Part shown: positions 51,955 through 60,906 of the stretch, piece by piece | How the letters are laid out: each line of letters starts with the position of its first letter | Position numbering within the stretch: position 1 is the stretch's first letter | Assembly (NCBI RefSeq): GCF_900186585.1 | Contig: NZ_FYDD01000002.1 | Coordinates: 62,001-126,000 of the forward strand | Length of the DNA stretch: 64,000 nucleotides | Source of the DNA: Massiliimalia timonensis | GTDB lineage: Bacteria > Bacillota > Clostridia > Oscillospirales > Ruminococcaceae | Reading direction: 5' to 3' | The notes under the pieces: generated by a model | The model's database searches: none | Told to the model about the DNA's origin: nothing | What the model saw: the letters and a program-made list of their open reading frames with translations, nothing else | Program-made: the position numbers and the translations under genes

Positions 51955-53730
51955 ATGAAAAGAACAAAGTTATTGTCAAAAACAGCTTTACTGATGGCTA
52001 TGATATTGGCCTGTACAAGCTGCGGCAATACACCGAATGACGAAGACAACTCTGGCTCTGGTTCCGGAGACGGAAAAACTGTTACGCTCAAGGTGATGTC
52101 TGCTTCTACTAATCCGAACGGCACGGGGCCAATGGACAACGAAGTGGCAAAAATTATTGAACAAGATGTTGGCATTGTCATGGACCTGATCCCGACCACA
52201 GAGCAGGATTGTCAGCAGCAGTTGCCGGCTTTGATTGCGAGTAATGATTTGCCGGATGTTTTCTTTATCCCGGAAACAGACACGATGAAGTATATCGACA
52301 TGATGCATCAGGGCGGCCAGATTCTGGCATTAGATGATTATCTGGAGGAATACGCCCCGAATATGATGTCCGATCCGCTGGCCCAGGCAAGTATCGAACT
52401 GAAAAAATCCACCTTAAGCCCGGATGGCAAGCTTTATGCCATCGGTATGCAGCGGGGGACCTATGACAGCGGGCTGCAGCCTGTTGTTGGGCAGTTTATC
52501 CGCTGGGACTTATACAAAGAATTGGGATATCCGGAGCTGAAAGATTATGACACTGACCTGCTGGAAGTCTTGGCGCAGATGCAGGAATTGGAAAATGAAA
52601 ATAATGAAGGGGAAAAGGTTTATGCTGTCGGCGGCTGGTTTGGAGATGCTCAGGGCTGGGGCGACTGGCATATCACTTACAATTTAGCCTATGCAGAAGG
52701 CTATACCTGCCTGACTCCGGGCGACCGGATCCTTTATTCTGATATTGCGACCAATGAAGTGGTGGAAACAAACGCACAGACAGATAAAGACAGCTTGTTC
52801 TGGAGAGCTGTAAAATGGTATAACAAAGCTTATCAGATGGGGATCTTAGACCCAGATTCCTTTACCCAGAAACAAGACCAATATGAAGATAAAGTGAAGA
52901 CCGGAAGATATTTATATATCAATCCGGGCTGGGAAATCCAAAGCGTACATGATTACTTTGACAGTACAGGGCAAACCGATAAGGGCTTTACCTGTCTGCC
53001 GCCAATGACAGATGATACCGATAAGTTTACCTTATACCGGTATTATATTGCAGGACAGTTCAACTATGGTGTTTCTGCAAACTGCAAATATCCGGAAAAA
53101 GCAGTTTCTCTGTTAGATTGGTTCTCTTCTTATGACAATGCCCGCATTTGCTATGACGGCCCGGAAGGGAATCATTGGGAAACAGTTGACGGCGTTCCGA
53201 CCCCAAAAGAAGAGTACTTGGATATCGACCGAGCTGACCCAGAGATCCAGAAAACAGAAGGCCTTAATATCATGGATAAACTGATCGGATACGGTTACGG
53301 AACGATCGATCCGAAAACAGGAACTGCGATCGACCTGTATTCCTCTTCTACACAGGCGATCGAGAAAAAGATGCGTACCGTTCATAAAGATATGCTGAGC
53401 CACTATGGATATGATACCATGCCGGAAATGTATGAGGCCCTCTCGCCGGGAGGTACCATTGACATGACAGTATACAATTTGGGAAGCTTGCCGGAAGAGC
53501 TGCAAACATTAGACGCCAGCCTGCAAAGCTACCAATTTAAAAATCTGTTTAAATGCATTATGGCAAAAGACGATGCGGAATTTGAAAAATTGCAGGACGA
53601 ATACATTGATGGCCTGGATGCATTCAAAATTGATGAGATCTACGAGTATTGGCTTGGCGTTGCAAAACAGCAGCAGGAAGAATTAAAGCCTGTGATCAGT
53701 CAGGCGGCAGAAGCTTTGGGAATCGAATAG
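51955..53730 (+). CDS. Substrate-binding lipoprotein, LplA-like (module 2)
   Basis: 591 residues, the large size of LplA/YtcQ-type binding proteins. Signal peptide with probable lipidated Cys20 (MILAC), then 'VTLKVMSASTNPNGTGPMDNEVAKIIEQDVGI' and 'NDLPDVFFIPETDTMKYIDMMHQGGQILALDDYLEEYAPNM'. It delivers glycans to the two permeases upstream. AAGGAGG precedes ATG 51955. A stable hairpin follows before the glycosidase gene. Confidence 0.95.
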   Translation: MKRTKLLSKTALLMAMILACTSCGNTPNDEDNSGSGSGDGKTVTLKVMSASTNPNGTGPMDNEVAKIIEQDVGIVMDLIPTTEQDCQQQLPALIASNDLPDVFFIPETDTMKYIDMMHQGGQILALDDYLEEYAPNMMSDPLAQASIELKKSTLSPDGKLYAIGMQRGTYDSGLQPVVGQFIRWDLYKELGYPELKDYDTDLLEVLAQMQELENENNEGEKVYAVGGWFGDAQGWGDWHITYNLAYAEGYTCLTPGDRILYSDIATNEVVETNAQTDKDSLFWRAVKWYNKAYQMGILDPDSFTQKQDQYEDKVKTGRYLYINPGWEIQSVHDYFDSTGQTDKGFTCLPPMTDDTDKFTLYRYYIAGQFNYGVSANCKYPEKAVSLLDWFSSYDNARICYDGPEGNHWETVDGVPTPKEEYLDIDRADPEIQKTEGLNIMDKLIGYGYGTIDPKTGTAIDLYSSSTQAIEKKMRTVHKDMLSHYGYDTMPEMYEALSPGGTIDMTVYNLGSLPEELQTLDASLQSYQFKNLFKCIMAKDDAEFEKLQDEYIDGLDAFKIDEIYEYWLGVAKQQQEELKPVISQAAEALGIE

Positions 53731-53742
53731 CAATCATTTGGG

Positions 53743-53769
53743 TTCGGCCGATACATGGTATCGGCCGAA
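53743..53769 (+). promoter_or_regulatory. Intra-operon hairpin, likely mRNA-stabilising or processing element
   Basis: 12-bp perfect stem TTCGGCCGATAC (53743-53754) with 53758-53769 and loop ATG, no T run, 23 bp before the GH39 start. It may protect the binding-protein message and set lower downstream expression. Confidence 0.6.
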
Positions 53770-53791
53770 TTCATAAAGATAGGAGGCGGCC

Positions 53792-55339
53792 ATGGAACAA
53801 ATACGTCATATTGAGATCGATGCAAAAAAGAGTATCGGAAAAGTACCGGAGAGCCCTTTATTCTGTGTTAGTGCGGCTAGGGCAAATTTGCTGCTTCGGA
53901 GCGACCATCAACAGCATCTGAAACGTGCTGTTCAGGAATGTGGGTTTCAGTATCTTCGCTTTCACGGGATCTTTCAAGATGATATGGGGGCGTACCGGGA
54001 AGATGCCTTTGGAGCCCCTGTCTACAGCTGGCAGTATGTCGATCAGGTATACGACTTTTTGCTGGGTATTGGAATCCGTCCCTTTGTGGTATTTGATTTT
54101 ATGCCCAGCGCCTTGGCAAGCGGGGAAACAACGGTATATTGGGAAAAGGCCAATGTGACGCTTCCAAATTCCTATGAAAAATGGCAAAACCTGATCACAG
54201 CTGCAACAGAGCATTTTACCCTGCGTTATGGACGAGAAGAGATAAAAAAATGGTATTTTGAGGTCTGGAACGAACCGGATAACGCCCCATTTTTCAGCGG
54301 GACGTTTGAAGACTACTGTAAGCTATACGATGTAACTGCCCGTGCTGTGAAAGCAGTATGTGAAGATTACCGCGTGGGCGGACCGGCAATTTCCGGGAAC
54401 GTGGAATGGGTCAGCGGGCTGATTCAGTACTGTTCCCAAAATACTGTTCCATTAGATTTTATCTCCGCTCACAGTTACTCCACAAAAGGATTTTGCGAGG
54501 ATGGAACACATCTACCGGCCCTTCCGGGGATCCCGGCCTGGGAACCGGGACCGTCTTGGGAGTTGGGGAACCAATGTTATGATCCGGAAGGGGTGCTGCC
54601 GGCAGTGCTTGCAGTCCGAAAAGCCATTTCAGAATCTGCCATGCCCCATTTGGAGCTGCATTATACGGAATGGGGGCTAACTTGGGATTACTGGGATTCG
54701 CTTCGGGACAGTTATCATGCGGCCTCGTACATATTATCGCGGATCAATGCCGTATCGGAACTGGTGGATTCGCTTTCTTACTGTGAAATATCGGATGTAT
54801 TTGAAGAAGACGGGCCGCCTTCCGATTCCTTCCACGGCGGGTTTGGACTGCTTAATTTGCAGGGGATCCGAAAACCGGCCTATTTTGCCTATTGGTTTTT
54901 ATCTCAGCTGGGAACGGAAAGGATTTTTTGCACGGACTCCAACTGCATCGCCGCGAAGAAAGGCAACGCATATCAGGTTTTGGTGTGGAACGACGCTGCC
55001 CATCAGGACCAAGAAAACAAACGATACTATGACCACGAGGTTGCGCCGTGCACAGCCGGCAGGCTGCAGGTGGCGGTATCCGGATTGGCACCGGGCAATT
55101 ATCTGATGAAGGGATACAGCACAGGGTATCAAAAAAACGACGCTTATACGATGTATCTGCGGATGAAGAAGCAGGAGAGCCTAAGCAAAGAGCAGGTGGA
55201 ACTGCTGGACAGCGTCAGTTCGGGGCAGCCGTTTCAAATCAGCTTCTTCTCCTGTGATGAAGAGGGCGGAGCAACGGTGGTTTTAGATACGCTTGAACGG
55301 GAAAACGATGTATATCTGCTGTCGATTATTCCCTATTGA
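53792..55339 (+). CDS. GH39-family glycosidase (beta-xylosidase-like), intracellular
   Basis: 515 residues without signal peptide. The TIM barrel contains the acid/base in 'WYFEVWNEPDNAPFFSG' (Glu161) and the nucleophile in 'LELHYTEWGLTWDYWDS' (Glu293), both in GH39-type settings. Further family marks are 'FQYLRFHGIFQDDMGAY' and 'LDFISAHSYSTKG', plus a C-terminal beta-sandwich. It should cleave a xyloside or related glycoside after import by module 2. AGGAGG precedes ATG 53792. It opens the catabolic part of the operon. Confidence 0.92.
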   Translation: MEQIRHIEIDAKKSIGKVPESPLFCVSAARANLLLRSDHQQHLKRAVQECGFQYLRFHGIFQDDMGAYREDAFGAPVYSWQYVDQVYDFLLGIGIRPFVVFDFMPSALASGETTVYWEKANVTLPNSYEKWQNLITAATEHFTLRYGREEIKKWYFEVWNEPDNAPFFSGTFEDYCKLYDVTARAVKAVCEDYRVGGPAISGNVEWVSGLIQYCSQNTVPLDFISAHSYSTKGFCEDGTHLPALPGIPAWEPGPSWELGNQCYDPEGVLPAVLAVRKAISESAMPHLELHYTEWGLTWDYWDSLRDSYHAASYILSRINAVSELVDSLSYCEISDVFEEDGPPSDSFHGGFGLLNLQGIRKPAYFAYWFLSQLGTERIFCTDSNCIAAKKGNAYQVLVWNDAAHQDQENKRYYDHEVAPCTAGRLQVAVSGLAPGNYLMKGYSTGYQKNDAYTMYLRMKKQESLSKEQVELLDSVSSGQPFQISFFSCDEEGGATVVLDTLERENDVYLLSIIPY

Positions 55340-55361
55340 TTTTAGAAAGGATGAGAAAGCA

Positions 55362-55781
55362 ATGACATTTACAGATTGTATTCACCCGGATTTATTAAAG
55401 GCCTTGGCAACTGCGGGACACGGTTCCAATATTTTGATCGCAGATGGGAATTTCCCGGCAGATATCGGCGTGCCGGAACGGACGGAAAAGGTATTTTTAA
55501 ATTACGCGCCGGATAAGCCGCGGGTCACGGAGATACTGGAAACTGTTTCGCGGCTGGTAAATATCGAATCGGCTATTGTTGCGGTACGGGATGATATGAA
55601 CGATACCTCTATTATGAAAGAATTTCAGGAATATTTGCCGGAGGGCGTGACCATTCAGAAGCAGAAACGCTGGGATTTCAGAGCCTCCTGCATGGCGCCG
55701 GAAACCGGGCTGTTGATACAAACCGGGGATCTGCGGCTATACGGCTGTATTTTGTTAACGGTAGGCATCCGCACAGAGTAG
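55362..55781 (+). CDS. RbsD/FucU-family sugar mutarotase
   Basis: 139 residues from ATG 55362; the longer frame upstream lacks a site. The family start 'HPDLLKALATAGHGSNILIADGNFPAD' carries the catalytic His, and the end 'LLIQTGDLRLYGCILLTVGI' is typical. These enzymes interconvert ring forms of ribose, fucose or similar sugars. The position between a glycosidase and an isomerase suggests it speeds up anomer supply for the isomerase. Confidence 0.93.
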   Translation: MTFTDCIHPDLLKALATAGHGSNILIADGNFPADIGVPERTEKVFLNYAPDKPRVTEILETVSRLVNIESAIVAVRDDMNDTSIMKEFQEYLPEGVTIQKQKRWDFRASCMAPETGLLIQTGDLRLYGCILLTVGIRTE

Positions 55782-55793
55782 AAGGAGAAAGAT

Positions 55794-56597
55794 ATGAAAT
55801 TTTCCTGTTGTATTGAACTATTATTTACCGAGTATCCGTTTGTGGAACGGATCTACCATGCAAAGGAATGCGGGTTTGACGCGATTGAATTTTGGAATTG
55901 GACGGATAAAGACTGTGCAAAAATATCGCGGGCCTTGGAGGATACCGGGATGGAAGTCGGTATTTTTCAAGGGAATATCCACGGCAGAATGGTAGACGCC
56001 AGAGATCAGCAGCTTTATTTGCAGGGCGTACAGGAATCAGTAAAAACAGCGAAACAATTAGGCTGCAAAAACTTATTTTTAATGTCTGACATCATGCGCG
56101 AGGACAGATCCGTGCTGGAAATGGATCCGCCGATCACAGACGAAGAGAAATTGGAACAAACCAAACGGGTTTTGACGGAGCTAAAAGAGGTGTCTGACAG
56201 GGAAAATATCAATTTCCTGATCGAGCCTTTGAATATCAAGGTGGATCATCCGGGATATTCCCTGTGCCACAGCAAGCCGGCGTTTGATCTGGTCAGAGAG
56301 ATTGGCCATCCCGGTATCCGCGTGCTTTATGACGCGTACCATATGCAGATCATGGAGGGGAATATCATACAAACGATCCGCGATCACGTCCAGGAGATCG
56401 GGTATTTCCATGTTGCGGATGTGCCCGGCAGGATGGAACCGGGAACAGGTGAGATGAATTTTAAGAACATTATCAGGGCGCTTGGAGAGGCTGGCTATGA
56501 TAAAATTGTAGGGTTTGAGTTCTCCTCGTCCCAAAAAGACAGCAAAAAAATACTACAGACCGTATTGGATCAAATAAAAAGGGGTGACGATATATGA
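55794..56597 (+). CDS. Hydroxypyruvate-isomerase-like TIM-barrel enzyme (Hyi family)
   Basis: 267 residues of the xylose-isomerase-like AP_endonuc_2 fold: 'MKFSCCIELLFTEYPFVERIYHAKECGFDAIEFW', metal ligands in 'INFLIEPLNIKVDHPGYSL' (Glu), 'GIRVLYDAYHMQIMEGN' (Asp/His), 'YFHVADVPGRMEPGTGEMNF' (His) and 'IVGFEFSSS' (Glu). The motif set is that of Hyi/OtnI enzymes, which interconvert aldehyde and ketone forms of short sugar acids or sugars. In this operon it may act on the sugar released by GH39. It overlaps the E1 alpha gene by 4 nt. Confidence 0.9.
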   Translation: MKFSCCIELLFTEYPFVERIYHAKECGFDAIEFWNWTDKDCAKISRALEDTGMEVGIFQGNIHGRMVDARDQQLYLQGVQESVKTAKQLGCKNLFLMSDIMREDRSVLEMDPPITDEEKLEQTKRVLTELKEVSDRENINFLIEPLNIKVDHPGYSLCHSKPAFDLVREIGHPGIRVLYDAYHMQIMEGNIIQTIRDHVQEIGYFHVADVPGRMEPGTGEMNFKNIIRALGEAGYDKIVGFEFSSSQKDSKKILQTVLDQIKRGDDI

Positions 56598-57583
56598 ATC
56601 AACAGCAAAAACTTCACCTGTACCGGGAAATGCTGAAGATCCGGAAATTTGAGGAAATGGTGAAAGATCTGTTTGCAAAAACCGAAATTTTGGGTTCGGT
56701 ACATTTATATATTGGGGAAGAAGCCGTTGCAGTAGGCGCCTGCGCAGCCATCCGGCCGGATGACTATTTGACTTCTACCCATCGGGGCCATGGACACGTT
56801 TTGGCCAAAGGCGCAGACGCAGGAAGAATGTTTGCGGAACTGCTGGGCCGGGAAACCGGATATAACAAGGCTAGAGGCGGCTCCATGCATTTAGCGGCCC
56901 CGGAACTTGGCATACTGGGGGCAAACGGGATCGTCGGCGGGGGCTTGCCGTTGGCAGTCGGCGCCGCCATGAGCGCACAGAAATTGAAAAATGGCAGAGT
57001 AACGCTCTGCTTTTTTGGGGACGGTGCCTCTAATGAAGGAACGTTCCATGAAGCGTTAAACATTGCGGCTTCTTATAATCTGCCAGTGGTATTTATTTGT
57101 GAAAACAATCTGTATGCCGGCGGGGTGAAACAGCATTATGACGGGGTTTTCCGCAATAAAAATATGGATTACCCAAGAAAGGTGAAATTTGTCGCGGAGC
57201 GGGCAAAGGCCTATGATATTCCGGGTATTACCATTGACGGTAACCGTGTGGAAGATGTTATAAAAACAGTGGGCGAGGCTGTGGAGCGTGCCAGAGAAGG
57301 CAAAGGCGCGACCCTGATAGAGTGCCTGACTTACCGTTGGCGCACGCATTTTGAAGTGGAACCGGATACCTACCGTGATCCAGCAGAGGTGGAAGAGTGG
57401 AAAAAACGTTGCCCGATCGTGCTGTATGGACAGCAATTGATAGAAGAAGGGGTGGCTTCCAGACAACAACTAGATGAAATAGAGCAGGACGTGATTCGTG
57501 AAATGGATGCCGCTCTGGAATTTGCAAGGAATAGTCCGGAACCAGATGTTTCCACCGCTTTGGCTGACGTCTTTGCTGAATAG
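56594..57583 (+). CDS. acoA: Thiamine-diphosphate dehydrogenase E1 component, alpha subunit (AcoA-like)
   Basis: 329 residues. 'LHLYREMLKIRKFEEMVKDLF' start, 'TSTHRGHGHVLAKGAD', 'GGSMHLAAPELGILGANGIVGGGLPLAVGAAMS' and the ThDP motif 'FFGDGASNEGTFHEALNIAASYNLPVVFICENN'. The pattern is closest to acetoin dehydrogenase E1 alpha rather than pyruvate dehydrogenase, but the substrate cannot be fixed. It forms a heterotetramer with the next gene. Symbol given by family resemblance. Confidence 0.88.
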   Translation: MNQQQKLHLYREMLKIRKFEEMVKDLFAKTEILGSVHLYIGEEAVAVGACAAIRPDDYLTSTHRGHGHVLAKGADAGRMFAELLGRETGYNKARGGSMHLAAPELGILGANGIVGGGLPLAVGAAMSAQKLKNGRVTLCFFGDGASNEGTFHEALNIAASYNLPVVFICENNLYAGGVKQHYDGVFRNKNMDYPRKVKFVAERAKAYDIPGITIDGNRVEDVIKTVGEAVERAREGKGATLIECLTYRWRTHFEVEPDTYRDPAEVEEWKKRCPIVLYGQQLIEEGVASRQQLDEIEQDVIREMDAALEFARNSPEPDVSTALADVFAE

Positions 57584-57598
57584 AGGAAAGGAGGAACG

Positions 57599-58576
57599 AT
57601 GATGAGCAGAAAAACAATGTCCGCTGCGATCGCGATGGCGCAGCGTGAAGAGATGCTGCGCGACGAAAGCGTATATATTATGGGATTGGATGTAGGTCCC
57701 TACGGAGGTGCCTTTGGCTGTACCCGGGGACTGTGGCAGGAATTTGGCCGGGAACGCGTCATGGATATGCCGATTTCCGAAGCGGGATATGTGGGGGCGG
57801 CGGTAGGTTCAGCAATGACCAACATGCGCCCGATTGCAGAATTACAGTTTACTGATTGGATCACGATCGCTTCCGATATGCTGGTGAACCAGGCGGCGAA
57901 TATGCGGTATACTTTCGGCGGTTCGCTGAGCGTACCTATGGTATTGCGTGCCCCGGTAGGAGGATATATGGCGGCCGCTTCCCAGCATTCGCATATGTTT
58001 GAATCGTGGTTTTCCTTTATCCCTGGTTTAAAGGTTGTTTTGCCGTCTAACCCGGCAGATGCGAAAGGCCTTTTGAAATCCGCGATCCGGGATAACAATC
58101 CGGTCTTGTTTTTTGAACATAAAATGCTTTATGATATTCCCGGCGAGGTGCCTGACGATCCTGAATTTTTAGTCCCGTTGGGCAAAGCAAATGTGGTGCG
58201 TGAGGGGAGCGACGTAACGATTGCCACTTACGCTTATATGGTAGACATGGCGAAACAGGCGGCTGAAATATTGGAAAAAGACGGGATCCATGCGGAGATT
58301 ATCGACCTTCGCACGATCAAGCCAATGGATACGGATACTGTGATTACTTCCGTGAAGAAAACGAACAGATTGTGCTGCTTGCAGGAAACATGGCTGACCT
58401 GTTCTGTTGCTTCCCAGATCTCGGCCGTTGTGGCGGAAGAAGCGCTGGAATATTTGGATGCGCCTATTTTGAGAATTGGCGCTTTGGATGCTCCGAATCC
58501 TTTCAGCGCTAAATTGGAACGGTATATTCTGCCTTCAGTGGAACGCATTGTACGGGAAATCCGTGAAATGTTTTAG
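57599..58576 (+). CDS. acoB: Thiamine-diphosphate dehydrogenase E1 component, beta subunit (AcoB-like)
   Basis: 325 residues: 'SAAIAMAQREEMLRDESVYIMGLDVGPYGGAFG', 'RVMDMPISEAGYVGAAVGSAMTNMRPIAELQFTDW', 'APVGGYMAAASQHSHMFESWFSFIPGLKVVLPSNPADAKGLL' and 'IDLRTIKPMDTDTVITSVKKTNR'. It completes the E1 active site at the subunit interface. GGAGGAACG precedes two adjacent ATG codons (57599 and 57602); either may be used. 15 nt behind E1 alpha. Confidence 0.92.
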   Translation: MMSRKTMSAAIAMAQREEMLRDESVYIMGLDVGPYGGAFGCTRGLWQEFGRERVMDMPISEAGYVGAAVGSAMTNMRPIAELQFTDWITIASDMLVNQAANMRYTFGGSLSVPMVLRAPVGGYMAAASQHSHMFESWFSFIPGLKVVLPSNPADAKGLLKSAIRDNNPVLFFEHKMLYDIPGEVPDDPEFLVPLGKANVVREGSDVTIATYAYMVDMAKQAAEILEKDGIHAEIIDLRTIKPMDTDTVITSVKKTNRLCCLQETWLTCSVASQISAVVAEEALEYLDAPILRIGALDAPNPFSAKLERYILPSVERIVREIREMF

Positions 58577-58587
58577 GAGGGAGCAAT

Positions 58588-59856
58588 ATGGCAGTAATAG
58601 AACGTATGCCGAAAAGCGGATATACAATGCGGGAAGGCTTTGTGAGCAAAATTTTGGTACAGATTGGTGAGAGCGTGCAAAAGGGGACCCCGCTTTTGGA
58701 ATATGAAACGGATAAACTGACCGGTACGGTAGAGGCGAGCGGTGCTGGGACCGTATTGCAGATTTTGGCGCGCGAAGAGGAGAGCTATCCGGTTTTGTCC
58801 CCATTGGTGGTGATCGGGGAGCCGGGCGAAGAAATTCCGGCCGAACAGGCAGGGGACGCACAGCCAAAACCGGTCGATGAAAAAGCTGTGCCGGAAACAG
58901 AAAAACCGAAGAAAGCGGAACGAGCTTTTGCGACCCCGCGCGCCCGTAAAATTGCAAAGGATCAGGGAATTGACCTGATGGCGGTAACGGGTACCGGGCC
59001 AAAAGGCCGGATCCAAGCAAAAGATGTGTTGTCCTTTGCCGAAGCACGGCCCAAGGCGACGCATTTGGCACAAAAACTGGCGGCGCAGGGAGAAATTACG
59101 CTTGACCAGATGACAGGTACCGGGCCGCGTGGAAGAATTGGCAAAGAAGATGTCCAGCACGCGCAAACTACTGTGGAGATGGCCGCCCGCACCGAAAGGC
59201 TGTCCTCCATGCGCGGTACGATTGCCACGCGCCTGACGCAGAGCAAGCAAAATATTCCGCACGCCTACTATACTTATGACATTGACATGGGGGCACTGGC
59301 AGAGATAAAGTGCAAACTTTCTAAGGAAGGTTTGAAACTTACTTATAACGATCTGTTGTTGTTTGGCGTATCCCGTGTGTTACAATCAAATCCGCTTTTC
59401 ACCGCGCGGATCGAGGAAGGGCAGATCATTTATCCCGACGGGGTGAATTTGGGGATGGCGGTTTCTGTAAACGGCGGATTGGTAGTTCCGGTGATCTGCT
59501 GTACGGAAAAGCCGTCTTTGACAGCGCTTGCCGAGCGAGCGGCAGAATTGGCGAAGCAGGCAAAAGAGGGAAAACTGCCTGCGGATAAGATGTCGGGGGG
59601 AAGCTTTACGGTAAGCAACCTTGGAAAATACGGCGTCCGTCAGTTTTCCGCGATCATCAACCCGCCGGAATCGGGGATTCTGGCAGTTGGCGCGGTGGAA
59701 GACCGTGTTTGTGCCGTTGACGGGGAGATGAAAATAAAGAAAATGGCAACGGTCACCTTGTCTGCGGATCATCGGCTGATAGACGGCGCCGAAGCAGCAG
59801 CTTTTTTACAGCAGCTTGATCGTTTCTGTCGGGAGCCGTGGCGGATGATATTATAG
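58588..59856 (+). CDS. acoC: Dihydrolipoamide acyltransferase E2 component (AcoC/PdhC-like) with two subunit-binding domains
   Basis: 422 residues. Lipoyl domain at 1-80 with lipoylated Lys43 (YETDKLTG). Two successive peripheral-subunit-binding domains follow: 'FATPRARKIAKDQGIDLMAVTGTGPKGRI' and 'HLAQKLAAQGEITLDQMTGTGPRGRI'. The C-terminal catalytic domain has 'ERLSSMRGTIATRLTQSKQNIPHAYYTYDIDM' and the active-site 'LSADHRLIDGAEAAAF' (His, Asp). It transfers the acyl group from E1 to CoA. The duplicated binding domain is unusual and may recruit more E1 or E3. Confidence 0.93.
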   Translation: MAVIERMPKSGYTMREGFVSKILVQIGESVQKGTPLLEYETDKLTGTVEASGAGTVLQILAREEESYPVLSPLVVIGEPGEEIPAEQAGDAQPKPVDEKAVPETEKPKKAERAFATPRARKIAKDQGIDLMAVTGTGPKGRIQAKDVLSFAEARPKATHLAQKLAAQGEITLDQMTGTGPRGRIGKEDVQHAQTTVEMAARTERLSSMRGTIATRLTQSKQNIPHAYYTYDIDMGALAEIKCKLSKEGLKLTYNDLLLFGVSRVLQSNPLFTARIEEGQIIYPDGVNLGMAVSVNGGLVVPVICCTEKPSLTALAERAAELAKQAKEGKLPADKMSGGSFTVSNLGKYGVRQFSAIINPPESGILAVGAVEDRVCAVDGEMKIKKMATVTLSADHRLIDGAEAAAFLQQLDRFCREPWRMIL

Positions 59857-59867
59857 GAGGCGATGCA

Positions 59868-60896
59868 ATGGAACAGAAAATGAGGGCCGCTGTATTTCAG
59901 GGAGATGGGAAACTGGAGATCTGTATGGTCGACATCCCTAAACTCAGGAAGCCGGATGATGTATTAGTGCAGGTAGAGGCCTGTTCTATTTGCGGGACAG
60001 ACGTTCATATTTTAAATGTTCCCCCCGGTTATCATGCAAAGCCCGGGACGATCCTGGGGCATGAATTGGTGGGAAAGGTGGTTGCTGTAGGTGAAGCGGT
60101 AACCCAGATAAAAATAGGGGATCGTGTTGTTTGCAATCCCAACGAATACTGCGGCGTGTGCAACTATTGCAGAAGAAACCTCCCCAATTTATGTGAGCAT
60201 ATCATCCCGCTTGGAATCGAAGAGGACGGGGGCTTTGCGGAATATGTCAGGCTTTCCGAATGCTGTACGTACCGCGTCGCTGATGACCTTCCGGCAGAGA
60301 TCGCAATGTTTGCGGAACCGCTTGCCTGTATGATGAACGGCGTGAAGAAGCTGTGCGTACAGCCGGGAGAAAGCGTTTTGGTTTTGGGAGCGGGACCGAT
60401 CGGCCTGATGATGGTACAGCTGATGAAGGCTTCTGGCGCTTCCCCGGTTATTGTCAGCGAAACAAGTACCATTCGAAGGGGAATCGCGCTGGAATCAGGA
60501 GCGGATATCGTTGTAGATCCCCAAAATGAAAGCCTGAAAGAGATTGTCGCTGAAAATACACAGCTCGGACCGGATCATGTTTTAGACATGACCGGCGGAT
60601 TGTTCGGCCAAGCTGTGGAATTGGTTCGCAAAGGCGGGCAGATCCTTTTGTTTGGAGTGAATGCTTCTGCTGCAACTGAGATCGCTCAGAGCAGGATTAC
60701 ACAGAAAGAGATCACAGTTTTGGGGACTTGGCTTGCAAATGCAAGTTTTCCGGCGGCGATCAGTATTTTGGAAAGCAACTTGCTTCCCTTGGAACGACTG
60801 GTGACGCATCGCTGCTCTTTGGAAGAGTTAGAAGAGATGATCCTGTTGCTGCGCCAGGGAAAAGCGGTTAAAATTTTGGTGGATCCAATAAAGTGA
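59868..60896 (+). CDS. Zinc-dependent alcohol/polyol dehydrogenase (sorbitol/threonine dehydrogenase-like)
   Basis: 342 residues from ATG 59868 (AGGAGG upstream; the earlier in-frame ATG lies inside E2). Catalytic zinc Cys in 'VEACSICGTDVHIL', 'GTILGHELVGKVVAVG', the four-cysteine structural zinc lobe 'CNPNEYCGVCNYCRRNLPNLC', and Rossmann motif 'VLVLGAGPIGLMMVQLMKASG'. It could make the hydroxyketone substrate of the E1-E2 complex or use its aldehyde product; placing it between E2 and E3 argues for a direct pathway role. Confidence 0.9.
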   Translation: MEQKMRAAVFQGDGKLEICMVDIPKLRKPDDVLVQVEACSICGTDVHILNVPPGYHAKPGTILGHELVGKVVAVGEAVTQIKIGDRVVCNPNEYCGVCNYCRRNLPNLCEHIIPLGIEEDGGFAEYVRLSECCTYRVADDLPAEIAMFAEPLACMMNGVKKLCVQPGESVLVLGAGPIGLMMVQLMKASGASPVIVSETSTIRRGIALESGADIVVDPQNESLKEIVAENTQLGPDHVLDMTGGLFGQAVELVRKGGQILLFGVNASAATEIAQSRITQKEITVLGTWLANASFPAAISILESNLLPLERLVTHRCSLEELEEMILLLRQGKAVKILVDPIK

Positions 60897-60906
60897 GGAG
60901 ATTTTT

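Noticed and set aside
58573-59262. 229-codon antisense frame inside the E2 gene
   Set aside because: Shadow frame caused by the GC-rich codon pattern of E2.
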